Assembly (NCBI GenBank): GCA_900770875.1
Contig: CAAGLV010000180.1
Span: 1-18,689, forward strand
Origin: Flavobacteriales bacterium
GTDB taxonomy: Bacteria > Bacteroidota > Bacteroidia > Flavobacteriales > Weeksellaceae
DNA length: 18,689 nucleotides
Direction of reading: 5' to 3'
Shown: positions 6,811-14,308 of the stretch, piece after piece
Numbering within the stretch: position 1 is the stretch's first letter
How the letters are laid out: each line of letters begins with the position of its first letter
Program-made: the position numbers and the translations under genes
Notes under the pieces: generated by a model
The model's database searches: none
What the model saw: only the letters and a program-made list of their open reading frames with translations
What the model was told of the DNA's origin: nothing

Positions 6811-8451
6811 ATGAATTCAACGCTTTCATACGCAAGTGGACCATCATCTTACCCACTTTTAGGAGAAACAATTGGAGATAATTTAAGAGCTGCTGTAGCT
6901 AAATATCCTCAGCAAGAAGCACTTGTTAGTTTACATCAAAATTACCGTGCAACTTATACAGAATTTTATAGTCAGACAGAAGAAATTGCAAAAGCACTTT
7001 TAGCTTTAGGATTAAAAAAAGGAGAACGTGTTGGTATTTGGTCTCCAAACCGTGCCGAATGGACATTATTACAATTTGCAACAGCCAGAATTGGATTAAT
7101 TTTAGTTAATTTAAATCCAGCTTATCGCGAAAACGAGCTTGAATATGTTTTAAATCAAGCCGAAATTAGAGCCGTTTTTGCTGCAGAAAAATTTAAAACA
7201 TCCGAGTATAAAAAGATGTTGCATAGCGTGAAGCCAAATGCCGAATCGCTCGAATTTATTGTTATTTTCGAAGACAATTGGAAACAATTTTTATTAGGTG
7301 CCGAAGAAGTTTCTACATCAAAATTAAACATTGTAGAACAAGAAATTCAGTTCGACGATGCCGTTAATATCCAATATACATCGGGCACAACCGGATTTCC
7401 AAAAGGTGTAACCTTAACACATCATAATATTTTAAACAACGGATTTTTTATTGGGGTAAGATTAAATTACACGCAACACGATCGCGTTTGTATTCCGGTT
7501 CCTTTTTATCATTGTTTCGGAATGGTAATTGGTAATATGGCCTGTGTTTCTCATGGTGCATGTATGGTAATTCCGTCCGAAAGTTTCGATCCCGAAAAAG
7601 CCTTAGAAGCTGTCGAATTCGAAAAATGTACTTCATTATATGGTGTTCCAACCATGTTTATTGCCGAGTTAGAATTACCAAATTTCGATCGTTTCAACCT
7701 TTCTTCATTACGTACAGGAGTTATGGCTGGATCGCCATGTCCGATCGAAATCATGAAAAAAGTACAAGCAAAAATGAACATGAAAGAGGTTTCGATTTGT
7801 TATGGAATGACAGAAACTTCGCCAGTTTCTACACAAACTATTATAGGAACGCCGATAGAAAAACAAGTTTCTACGGTTGGAACAGTACAAGATCATCTCG
7901 AAATTAAAATTATCGATACCGAAACGGGCGCAATTTTACCTCGCGGAATTGCAGGCGAATTATGTACACGTGGATATTCGGTAATGCAAAAATATTGGAA
8001 TAATCCCGAAGCAACAAAAGCCGTAATCGACGAAAATAATTGGTTACATTCGGGCGATTTAGCAACAATGGATGTCGATGGTTACATTAACATCACAGGA
8101 CGCATAAAAGATATCATCATCAGAGGTGGAGAAAATATCTCACCAAAAGAAATAGAAGATTTTTTATACACACATCCATCAATATCAGATGTACAAGTAA
8201 TTGGCGTGCCAAGCGAAAAATACGGAGAAGAAGTAATGGCTTGGGTAAAAGTAAAAGAAGGCGAAAATTTAGTTGAAGACGAATTACGCGAATATTGTTT
8301 ACAAATTGCTCATTTTAAACGTCCAAAATATTGGAAGTTTGTAACAGAATTTCCGATGACAATTTCCGGTAAAATTCGAAAAATTGAAATGAAAGAAATT
8401 TCTATTCAAGAATTAGGATTAGAATATGTAAAAATGATAAAAACTTCTTAA
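6811..8451 (+). CDS. Acyl-CoA synthetase (AMP-forming, fatty-acid-CoA ligase type)
   Basis: This 546-residue enzyme of the ANL superfamily should activate a carboxylic acid, probably a medium- or long-chain fatty acid, to its acyl-CoA with ATP in the cytoplasm. All core motifs are intact: the P-loop YTSGTTGFPKG (189-199), YGMTETSP (331-338), HSGDL with the ribose-binding Asp416, the hinge stretch GRIKDIIIRGGENI from 430, and catalytic Lys521 in ISGKIRK near the C-terminus. The start is ATG 6811, 42 bases from a consensus -7 box. It is followed by the response regulator, which has its own promoter-like box, so co-transcription is uncertain. Exact chain-length preference is not readable. Feeding of branched-chain or fatty-acid catabolism alongside icmF is only a loose thematic link. 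Confidence 0.92.
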   Translation: MNSTLSYASGPSSYPLLGETIGDNLRAAVAKYPQQEALVSLHQNYRATYTEFYSQTEEIAKALLALGLKKGERVGIWSPNRAEWTLLQFATARIGLILVNLNPAYRENELEYVLNQAEIRAVFAAEKFKTSEYKKMLHSVKPNAESLEFIVIFEDNWKQFLLGAEEVSTSKLNIVEQEIQFDDAVNIQYTSGTTGFPKGVTLTHHNILNNGFFIGVRLNYTQHDRVCIPVPFYHCFGMVIGNMACVSHGACMVIPSESFDPEKALEAVEFEKCTSLYGVPTMFIAELELPNFDRFNLSSLRTGVMAGSPCPIEIMKKVQAKMNMKEVSICYGMTETSPVSTQTIIGTPIEKQVSTVGTVQDHLEIKIIDTETGAILPRGIAGELCTRGYSVMQKYWNNPEATKAVIDENNWLHSGDLATMDVDGYINITGRIKDIIIRGGENISPKEIEDFLYTHPSISDVQVIGVPSEKYGEEVMAWVKVKEGENLVEDELREYCLQIAHFKRPKYWKFVTEFPMTISGKIRKIEMKEISIQELGLEYVKMIKTS

Positions 8452-8493
8452 AATAAGGGCTTAATAAGGGTTATAAATTAAAATAAAAACCAT

Positions 8494-8501
8494 TACTTTT
8501 G
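8494..8501 (+). promoter_or_regulatory. -7 promoter element for the response-regulator unit
   Basis: TACTTTTG matches TAnnTTTG exactly and lies 29 bases before the ATG at 8531. No -33 TTTG is evident. Confidence 0.55.
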
Positions 8502-8530
8502 GTAATATATAAAAATATTTATCTAAAACT

Positions 8531-9715
8531 ATGTCTAAGATTTTATTGATTGAGGATGAACAAGCTATTAGAAATGTACTAAAAAGCATTTTAACAGACG
8601 AAGATCCAAAATGGGAAGTGGACGAAGCCGAAAATGGTGTAATTGGAATCGAAAAAATTAAAAATAACGAATACGATTTAATTATTAGCGATATTAAGAT
8701 GCCTTTAAAAGACGGTACCGAAGTATTAACAGAAGCAATGGAATATAATTCGGATTTGCAATTTATTATGATTTCGGGACATGGAGATATCGAATTAGCA
8801 GTTAATTGTCTTAAAAAAGGAGCCTTCGATTTTTTATCGAAACCACCAGATTTAAATCGACTTTTAAATACGGTACGTATTGCTTTAGATCATAAATTTT
8901 TAAAGACAACCAATAAAGCTTTAAACAAAGAAAATAAAGAACTAAAGAAAAAAGTATCTAAAAAGTATACGATGATTGGCGATTCGCCAGAGATGAACGA
9001 AGTTAAAGCAATGATAGATAAAGTTGCTGCAACAGATGCACGTGTGCTTATCCTAGGTCCAAACGGAACAGGTAAAGAATTAGTTGCACATCATCTGCAC
9101 GAAAAATCAGATCGTAGTAAAAAACCTTTAATCGAAGTTAACTGTGCCGCAATTCCTTCGGAATTAATCGAATCCGAATTATTTGGTCACGTGAAAGGAT
9201 CTTTTACAGGAGCGGTTAAAGATAAACAAGGAAAGTTTGAATTAGCTGATGGTGGAACAATTTTCTTAGACGAAATTGGAGACATGAGCCTTTCTGCACA
9301 AGCCAAAGTTTTACGTGCATTGCAAGAAGGAAAAGTTTCTCCGGTTGGTAGCGATAAAGAAATTAAAGTAAACGTACGTGTAATTGCTGCAACAAATAAA
9401 GATTTACGCAAAGAGATAGAAGAAGGACGCTTCCGCGAAGATTTATATCACCGTTTAGCTGTAATTATTATTAATGTACCAGCGTTAAACGATCGTAAAG
9501 ACGATATTCCGGTTTTAGTAGAACATTTTGCAGTAGATTTTGCACAAAGTTTAGGGATCGAAAATAAAGCGTTTGATGCATCTGCTTTTAAAGCGTTAAA
9601 AGAAATTAATTGGACAGGAAACATTCGCGAATTAAGAAACGTGGTAGAACGTTTATTAATCTTAGGATCTAATCCAATTACAGCCGATGATGTTGCTTTA
9701 TATGTAAAAAAATAA
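8531..9715 (+). CDS. NtrC-type sigma-54 response regulator lacking a DNA-binding domain
   Basis: Residues 1-120 are a receiver domain with acidic residues Glu8 and Asp9, phospho-acceptor Asp54 (LIISDIKMP) and Lys104. Residues about 148-390 are a sigma-54-activating AAA+ domain. Walker A is GPNGTGKE (176-183; the usual form is GESGTGKE), the sigma-54-contacting loop is GSFTGA (223-228; a variant of GAFTGA), and Walker B is GGTIFLDE (241-248). The AAA lid WTGNIRELRNVVERL is present. The protein stops at 394, where relatives continue with a Fis-type helix-turn-helix; no such domain follows in any nearby frame, because the next gene starts 13 bases later. It may work from solution without specific enhancer binding. 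No sensor kinase is adjacent. Two lipoprotein genes follow closely, which suggests one operon. Confidence 0.93.
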   Translation: MSKILLIEDEQAIRNVLKSILTDEDPKWEVDEAENGVIGIEKIKNNEYDLIISDIKMPLKDGTEVLTEAMEYNSDLQFIMISGHGDIELAVNCLKKGAFDFLSKPPDLNRLLNTVRIALDHKFLKTTNKALNKENKELKKKVSKKYTMIGDSPEMNEVKAMIDKVAATDARVLILGPNGTGKELVAHHLHEKSDRSKKPLIEVNCAAIPSELIESELFGHVKGSFTGAVKDKQGKFELADGGTIFLDEIGDMSLSAQAKVLRALQEGKVSPVGSDKEIKVNVRVIAATNKDLRKEIEEGRFREDLYHRLAVIIINVPALNDRKDDIPVLVEHFAVDFAQSLGIENKAFDASAFKALKEINWTGNIRELRNVVERLLILGSNPITADDVALYVKK

Positions 9716-9727
9716 GACCAAAAAAAA

Positions 9728-10144
9728 ATGAAATTTAAAGGATTAATTTGTGGATTGATCACGATATCATTTTTTGTAAGTTGCGAAAAAGAAAATGCAG
9801 ATAAAAGCTATGGCGATTTAACCAACGAAGATGTAATCTCTATGGAACAAACATCCGTAAAATCGTACGAGCCAATTATCTATAAAGGTAAATTCGAAGG
9901 CGATTACAATGGCCATAAAATTACATTAGATTTAGACGACGATGGCGATTTTAAGGTAAATTATAAAGACAAAACCATAAAAGGAGAATGGTATAAAAAA
10001 GATGACGGTTTTATGATGGAATTTGATTCGAAAAAAAAATTACCATTTCAGTTTTTACTTTGGTCGGATAATCAAACAATTATGATTCTGAATTTGGACG
10101 GAACTGCCGACGACGAAGGAGGAAATTATTTAACACGCAAATAG
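9728..10144 (+). CDS. Small lipoprotein of unknown function
   Basis: The 138-residue product has a lipoprotein signal peptide with the lipobox FVSC and Cys19 as the likely lipidated residue; Glu-Lys follow. The mature part is acidic and beta-rich: residues 50-138 carry YKGKFEGDYNGHKITLDL, then GEWYKKDDGFMMEF and MILNLDGTADDEGG. This resembles small beta-barrel lipoproteins of the NlpE/lipocalin type only in general pattern, and no Cys pair is present. It starts 12 bases after the response-regulator stop and ends 5 bases before the next lipoprotein, so it is probably co-transcribed with both. Confidence 0.82.
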   Translation: MKFKGLICGLITISFFVSCEKENADKSYGDLTNEDVISMEQTSVKSYEPIIYKGKFEGDYNGHKITLDLDDDGDFKVNYKDKTIKGEWYKKDDGFMMEFDSKKKLPFQFLLWSDNQTIMILNLDGTADDEGGNYLTRK

Positions 10145-10149
10145 AATTA

Positions 10150-10653
10150 ATGAAAGCTAAAATCTTATTTTTGGCAGCTGCAACTTTAGTTATGGCTTGT
10201 CAAAAAAACAACCAATCGAAGGTAGAAGAGGTTACGAAGAAATATTTCGACGTTTATTCGGCCAGAACAGATTACAATCAAATGAAATCGTTCTACAACG
10301 ATTCGGTTGAGTACGAAAATGTGATACAAAATACAGATTTAATTACATACGAAACAGGACGTTTACTAAACCAAGTTTTTGCTTTTAATGATAAAGAATT
10401 AACTTACGAAGGTGGAAAAATGTTTAAAGTAAACGAAATTATAGCAAACGATACCATGGCAGTTGTAAACGGGCAATTTAACTCGTATACATACAACGGA
10501 TTTACATTTGCACCGATGAAGTTTACAACGTATTTGTATTTCGATAAAAATCAAAAAATTAAAAAACAAGTGGATTGGTTTAATTATCCAATTGGCGATT
10601 TAATCGAGTTGTATCAATTAGAGCAATCTAAAACAATTAATGTAGATAAATAA
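10150..10653 (+). CDS. Lipoprotein with a probable NTF2/SnoaL-like fold
   Basis: The 167-residue product begins with a lipoprotein signal peptide ending in the lipobox VMAC (Cys17). The mature region starts with a helix (VEEVTKKYFDVYSARTDYNQ) followed by FYNDSVEYENV. After a gap comes a run of beta strands (IANDTMAVVNGQFNSYTY, then APMKFTTYLYFD and KKQVDWFNYP). This order, including the closing 'W...YP' strand, is that of NTF2-like (SnoaL/nuclear-transport-factor) domains. It is the last gene of the unit beginning with the response regulator and is followed by a terminator. Ligand and role are unknown; fold assignment is by pattern. Confidence 0.8.
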   Translation: MKAKILFLAAATLVMACQKNNQSKVEEVTKKYFDVYSARTDYNQMKSFYNDSVEYENVIQNTDLITYETGRLLNQVFAFNDKELTYEGGKMFKVNEIIANDTMAVVNGQFNSYTYNGFTFAPMKFTTYLYFDKNQKIKKQVDWFNYPIGDLIELYQLEQSKTINVDK

Positions 10654-10654
10654 A

Positions 10655-10680
10655 AAAAAGGAGCTTTTAAGCTCCTTTTT
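10655..10680. terminator. Bidirectional terminator
   Basis: A 12-bp perfect stem (10655-10666 with 10669-10680; core aggagctt / aagctcct) has A and T runs on both sides. It starts 2 bases after the lipoprotein stop and touches the stop codon of the minus-strand gene at 10680, so it serves both converging units. Confidence 0.9.
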
Positions 10681-11729
10681 TAATGTTCGTTATTAAAAAA
10701 TACTTTATAATAGTACATTTTCTTTTCTTCGTCAAATCCGCGTTCTAAATACTCTTCGGCTGCATCCGGATCTTTTAAATCGATCTTGATGCTCATTTTT
10801 GTATCCAATTTAATTTCGGATTTAATTTTTTTAGATTCTTTGGCTAAAGTTGGAATCGAAACCTCAAAATTCTCGATAAATTCTACTTTACGATCTTCGG
10901 CATACGATTTTTTGTAATCTTTAAATTCGTCAATCAGCTCAAAAGGTTTAATAATTTCTTCTTCGATAATATCAGGCGAAATAAATTCGTTGTTTTGTAA
11001 AACCTGAATCGAGTTCGAAATAAATTCGGCTTGCGCTTTACGATCGGCTTTTTCTAAAACAACTTCGTCCGAAAAATCTTGTATCAATTCTAACACTTTT
11101 TTGGTGTGATAGGAATTATTTTTGATTAATTCGATTTCTAAAAAATTCTTCTTCCAATATTCCGATTCTTGGTGCTGATCGTCGATAGAAAATACTCTAA
11201 ATCCTTCTTCCTTATAAACATCTAAAATTAAACAAGCTTTGTCTATTCCTTCAAGCTTATAACCTTTCCAGATGTTATAATCGATTCCGTTTGATTCGTC
11301 AAATCGTAAAAATTTCTTTTTATTTTCTAACTTATAAATTCCAATTCCGCGACAAGGCACTTCGTCGAATTGCATATTTTCGAATTGCACGATAAATACT
11401 TCGCCAGATTTTATTTGTGGATGCAACGATTTTTCGTACAAATGACTTAAGATATCATTCGAAAAATCTAAGAAATCAACTTCTTCATCAAAAACCGATG
11501 CAGCCGCATTGTATAAAACATTAAACTCTAATTTTTCGGTATAATGATGAAAACGATAAGGTTCTAAATTTTTACGAAAAGGAGCCAATAAAAAAGGAAC
11601 TAATTCTTCTTCTTTTTTCTCGTCGACAGGCATTATTTCTTGGGCAAAAATATTTGCTTCTTCTCTTACTTTGTGTCCAACCTTTTGTAAAGTAATATAG
11701 CTTATGTAGGCGTTTCTTACATCAATCAT
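10680..11729 (-). CDS. Nucleoid-associated protein (YejK/NdpA-like family)
   Basis: The 349-residue cytoplasmic protein has the size and layout of the 37-kDa nucleoid-associated protein family common in Flavobacteriia: an N-terminal alpha/beta part with FLLAPFRKNLEPYRFHHY, then LYNAAASVFD, a central stretch GEVFIVQFENMQFDEVPCRGIGIYK, and a charged C-terminal half. No catalytic motif, signal peptide or membrane segment is seen. In Enterobacteria YejK binds the nucleoid and topoisomerases; whether this distant homologue does so is inference. The start is ATG 11729. It is a single gene, divergent from the secreted DUF6515-like gene and sharing a terminator with the lipoprotein unit. Confidence 0.85.
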   Translation of the reverse strand: MIDVRNAYISYITLQKVGHKVREEANIFAQEIMPVDEKKEEELVPFLLAPFRKNLEPYRFHHYTEKLEFNVLYNAAASVFDEEVDFLDFSNDILSHLYEKSLHPQIKSGEVFIVQFENMQFDEVPCRGIGIYKLENKKKFLRFDESNGIDYNIWKGYKLEGIDKACLILDVYKEEGFRVFSIDDQHQESEYWKKNFLEIELIKNNSYHTKKVLELIQDFSDEVVLEKADRKAQAEFISNSIQVLQNNEFISPDIIEEEIIKPFELIDEFKDYKKSYAEDRKVEFIENFEVSIPTLAKESKKIKSEIKLDTKMSIKIDLKDPDAAEEYLERGFDEEKKMYYYKVFFNNEH

Positions 11730-11812
11730 ATTAAAATATATAAAGGCATAAAATTAATTAAAGTTTTAAGAGTAGATAAATTTATTTTTAAATCATTTTA
11801 ACTTAAATTATA

Positions 11813-11820
11813 TAGCTTTG
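11813..11820 (+). promoter_or_regulatory. -7 promoter element upstream of the secreted Asn-rich gene
   Basis: TAGCTTTG matches TAnnTTTG exactly. It lies 99 bases before the ATG at 11920, implying an untranslated leader of about 90 bases, longer than for the other genes here. No -33 TTTG is present. Confidence 0.4.
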
Positions 11821-11919
11821 ATTTACAACGTGATGTGATTTTTAAATTAAAGATTAACAATTTATTAAATTTATTGGTACAAAAGTAGCTATACCTCTTA
11901 TGATTAAAATAAAGAGTAT

Positions 11920-12840
11920 ATGAAGGTTGTGTATTTAACAATTTTTACTTTACTGTTTTCGGTTGCAGCAACTAATGCACAAGATCATCGCAGAGAAGGT
12001 GGAGTAGTAGCACAAAGAGAAAATAGAAGTCCGAATGGTTTTGGCAATCAAAATGGTTCGAGAAATGAAAGAAGATCCGGAATTCAGTCGCAAGGTAATC
12101 ATCAAAATTTTGGTGGAAATCGTAGAAACGAAGGAATAAGACCAAACATAAGTCAAAATCAAAATCGTCCATCACAAGGGCAAAATCGTTTTGATAATGA
12201 TAGAGGAAATTATGCTGTTCGTCCAAATGGAAACGGAAGTAGTTCAAGTAATACTTTAAGTCCGAATCGTCCATCACAAGGGCAAAATCATTTTGATAAC
12301 GATAGGGGAAATTTAACGAACCGACCAAATACAAATGGAACGATAAATAACCAGAATTATAATCGTCCAAATTTAAACAATAATGGTAGGAGAGATCCTA
12401 TCTATATACCAAATAATGGTAACAATTATAGTTACGGTCGTCCAATTCAAAATATAGATCATCATCGTTATAGTAATTATCGATACAATAACATTTATTT
12501 TTATGGTAACAATGGAATTTATTACCGACCTTGGAATAATGGTTATATTAGATTTTCGCCACCCATTGGTTTTAGTATAAATATTTTACCATTTGGAGCA
12601 ATTACGATAAATATAGGAAATCGTCCGGCTTATTTTTACGAAGGTATTTATTATCAAAAATATAATAATGGCTATCAGGTAATTAAACCGCCAATTGGCA
12701 CTTACGTTTATGCTTTACCAAGCGGTTACGAAAGAGTAGAGTATTACAATCAATTGTATTACGAATTTGCGGGTATTTTATACGAAAAAGTATATTATCA
12801 GGGCGAAAATATGTACCAAGTTGTAGGTTACTTAGGATAA
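11920..12840 (+). CDS. Secreted Asn/Gly/Arg-rich protein with DUF6515-like C-terminus
   Basis: The 306-residue product has a signal peptide (residues 1-21, MKVVYLTIFTLLFSVAATNA then Q). Residues 22-165 are low-complexity and Asn/Gly/Arg/Gln-rich, expected to be disordered. They include two 16-residue near-identical repeats at 82-97 and 116-131 (NRPSQGQNRFDNDRGN and NRPSQGQNHFDNDRGN). About 200-306 is a Tyr-rich beta region with paired motifs (INILPFGAITINIGNRPAYFY, then GIYYQK; IKPPIGTYVYALPSGYERV, then YYNQLYYEF), the pattern of DUF6515 proteins. It is probably a periplasmic or surface protein; function is unknown. It has a possible promoter at 11813 and a terminator right after the stop. 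Confidence 0.85.
   Translation: MKVVYLTIFTLLFSVAATNAQDHRREGGVVAQRENRSPNGFGNQNGSRNERRSGIQSQGNHQNFGGNRRNEGIRPNISQNQNRPSQGQNRFDNDRGNYAVRPNGNGSSSSNTLSPNRPSQGQNHFDNDRGNLTNRPNTNGTINNQNYNRPNLNNNGRRDPIYIPNNGNNYSYGRPIQNIDHHRYSNYRYNNIYFYGNNGIYYRPWNNGYIRFSPPIGFSINILPFGAITINIGNRPAYFYEGIYYQKYNNGYQVIKPPIGTYVYALPSGYERVEYYNQLYYEFAGILYEKVYYQGENMYQVVGYLG
12163..12312 (+). repeat. Pair of 48-bp direct repeats inside the secreted protein gene
   Basis: Copies at 12163-12210 and 12265-12312 differ at only 3 of 48 positions and are exactly in frame (16 codons each), separated by 54 bases. This high nucleotide identity points to a recent duplication in the low-complexity region. Confidence 0.9.
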
Positions 12841-12859
12841 AAAACGATAAAATAAATAA

Positions 12860-12889
12860 AAAAATCCCAATAGAAATATTGGGATTTTT
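12860..12889. terminator. Bidirectional terminator shared with the tRNA
   Basis: A perfect 13-bp stem (12860-12872 with 12877-12889; core tcccaata / tattggga) with a GAAA tetraloop is flanked by A and T runs. It ends the secreted-protein gene and, on the minus strand, begins 7 bases past the tRNA 3' end. Confidence 0.92.
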
Positions 12890-12895
12890 GTTTTG

Positions 12896-12969
12896 TAGCG
12901 AAGAGCAGAATCGAACTGCCGACCTCAGGGTTATGAATCCTGCGCTCTAACCATCTGAGCTACCTCGCC
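12896..12969 (-). tRNA. tRNA-Met (CAU), elongator type
   Basis: Reading the minus strand, the 74-base gene folds as a standard cloverleaf. The acceptor is GGCGAGG with CTTCGCT (two G-U pairs), the D arm GCTC/GAGC, the anticodon loop TTCATAA with anticodon CAT, a variable region AGGTC, the T arm GGCAG/CTGCT with TTCGATT, and discriminator A. CCA is not encoded. Position 31-39 is an A-C mismatch. It lacks the initiator's three G-C pairs and its mismatched first pair, so elongator Met is favoured. A tRNA-Ile with modified CAU cannot be fully excluded. Confidence 0.93.
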
Positions 12970-12985
12970 TTATTCTAACGGTGTG

Positions 12986-13018
12986 CAAATATAAATAAAA
13001 TTTAAAAATAATGACAAA
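12986..13018 (-). promoter_or_regulatory. Promoter of the tRNA-Met gene
   Basis: On the minus strand TTTG (plus 13015-13018) is followed after exactly 21 bases by TATATTTG (plus 12986-12993), a full match to the Bacteroidota promoter TTTG-N19-21-TAnnTTTG. Transcription would start about 10 bases before the tRNA. Confidence 0.75.
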
Positions 13019-13034
13019 GTTATTTTTCTTTTTC

Positions 13035-13064
13035 TTTGGAAAATACATTTCATTTTATATCTTG
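13035..13064 (+). promoter_or_regulatory. Probable promoter of the START-like gene
   Basis: TTTG at 13035-13038 is followed after 19 bases by TATCTTG (13058-13064), close to TAnnTTTG but one T short, 22 bases before the ATG at 13087. Confidence 0.45.
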
Positions 13065-13086
13065 CGACCTCAATAAATAAGAAATT

Positions 13087-13470
13087 ATGCCGAAAAAGAA
13101 ATATAATATTGAGTTTTCAATCAATGCTTCTCCATCATTATTGTATAACTACATTTCTAATCCATCAGGTTTATCTGAGTGGTTTGCAGGTAATGTAAAT
13201 TCGCGCGGTGAAAAATATACATTTATTTGGGATGGACACGAAGATTCTGCCTTTTTAATGAAGTCTAAACAAGATTCTTATGTGCGTTTCCAATGGGAAG
13301 ATGACGAGGATACTAAGTATTTCTTTGAATTAAACATTGTTGTTGACGAGTTAACAAACGATGTTTCTATTGTAGTAACAGACTTTGCCGAAGAAGATGA
13401 AATCGAAGAATCGAAAGAATTATGGGAAAGTCAAATCGAAGATCTTAAAAAAGTATTAGGATCTAAGTAA
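13087..13470 (+). CDS. START-like (SRPBCC superfamily) protein
   Basis: The 127-residue cytoplasmic protein has the START-like/AHSA1 pattern: an opening strand (KKKYNIEFSINASPSLLYNYIS), the helix LSEWFAG, a beta sheet (EKYTFIWDGHED, then YVRFQWEDDEDTKYFFELNIVV) and a long C-terminal helix (ESKELWESQIEDLKKVLG). Such folds bind hydrophobic ligands or act as co-chaperones; no ligand can be assigned. It is 19 bases upstream of the aminotransferase-like gene and almost certainly co-transcribed with it, an arrangement I recognise from other Flavobacteriia. Confidence 0.88.
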   Translation: MPKKKYNIEFSINASPSLLYNYISNPSGLSEWFAGNVNSRGEKYTFIWDGHEDSAFLMKSKQDSYVRFQWEDDEDTKYFFELNIVVDELTNDVSIVVTDFAEEDEIEESKELWESQIEDLKKVLGSK

Positions 13471-13489
13471 TTACCAAAAACAAATTGTT

Positions 13490-14308
13490 TTGAAAATAAA
13501 TGCTGGAGGATTAATCGTAAACCAAGCAGATGCAACTGTATCAATTACAAACAGAGCATTTTTTAATGGCGATTCGGTTAAAGAAGTTTTACGTTTTGTA
13601 AATGGCGAAATAAAAGATTGGGAAGATCATTATTTTAATTTAATGGCTTCGATGCGAATTTGCCGCATGAATATTCCACTTTCTTTTACACCCGAATTTT
13701 TTCAAGAACAAATTCAGTTAGTTGCACAAGCAAACGAGGTAACAAACGGTAAAATACTTTTCTTTGTTTACCGCGAAAATAATCCCGATTTATTAAAAGC
13801 AGATATTAACTTTGTTGTAGAAATACAAAAAAGCAACAATAATTGGGAACTTTTATTAAACGATGCCGAAATTGACGTGTATAAAGATTACGCAATTAAT
13901 CAATCTTTTTATTCGTTAATCAATACGCAAAAACCTGAAGAATATATTGCAGAAATTTACCGTTTAGAAAACGAATATGCCGATTTAATCTTATTAAATC
14001 CTACAAAACGAATGGCTCGTAGTTTAAAAGGTTCGATCTTTATCCTAAAAGACGGACAATTAAAAACACCAAAGGCCGAAGAAGGCGTAATAACAAGTGT
14101 TTTAAGAAATAATTTTATCAAGAAAATTAATTCGAGCGAAGAATTTAAAGTAGAGGAAACCGAAATTTTCCCATTCGAAATTCAAAAAGCAGATGAGGTA
14201 TTTATTTTAGTTGACGGAGAAGGAATTTTATCGATTACACAGAATCGTAAAAAACATTATCCATCAACTAAAACAAAACAAATATTTAATCTTTATTTTC
14301 AAGATTAA
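13490..14308 (+). CDS. Class IV aminotransferase-like protein, probably catalytically dead
   Basis: The 272-residue protein has the fold-type IV PLP enzyme layout (branched-chain aminotransferase / aminodeoxychorismate lyase). Features are SITNRAFFNGDSVKEVLRF near the N-terminus, WEDHYFNLMASMRICRM, a central ILLNPTKRMARSLKGSIFIL segment, and FEIQKADEVFIL near the end. Key residues have changed. Where relatives carry the Schiff-base lysine (pattern STLKSTN), this protein reads SLINTQ with Ile144. Where relatives carry the Glu that contacts the PLP ring nitrogen (EA.NGN.F), it has Arg177. The NYGDGLFET signature is also altered (FNGDSVKEV). It probably cannot form the internal aldimine; Lys148 is the nearest alternative. 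Its start is TTG 13490; no ATG is near. Its stop codon overlaps that of yqgE on the other strand. Confidence 0.85.
   Translation: MKINAGGLIVNQADATVSITNRAFFNGDSVKEVLRFVNGEIKDWEDHYFNLMASMRICRMNIPLSFTPEFFQEQIQLVAQANEVTNGKILFFVYRENNPDLLKADINFVVEIQKSNNNWELLLNDAEIDVYKDYAINQSFYSLINTQKPEEYIAEIYRLENEYADLILLNPTKRMARSLKGSIFILKDGQLKTPKAEEGVITSVLRNNFIKKINSSEEFKVEETEIFPFEIQKADEVFILVDGEGILSITQNRKKHYPSTKTKQIFNLYFQD

Noticed and set aside
7448..7907. Several overlapping frames of 60-115 codons on both strands within the acyl-CoA synthetase gene
   Set aside because: They lie inside a gene with all catalytic motifs in frame and their translations are low-complexity shadows.
9448..9762. Minus-strand frame of 104 codons across the end of the response regulator
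   Set aside because: It overlaps the conserved AAA+ coding sequence and the lipoprotein start and resembles no protein family.
12163..12312. CRISPR-like repeat pair
   Set aside because: Only two copies, exactly in codon phase within a protein gene, and no cas genes.
11950..12370. Minus-strand frames of 70 and 132 codons inside the secreted Asn-rich gene
   Set aside because: They are the antisense of a repetitive Asn/Arg-rich region and translate to repetitive Phe/Leu/Asp runs; no promoter or family match.
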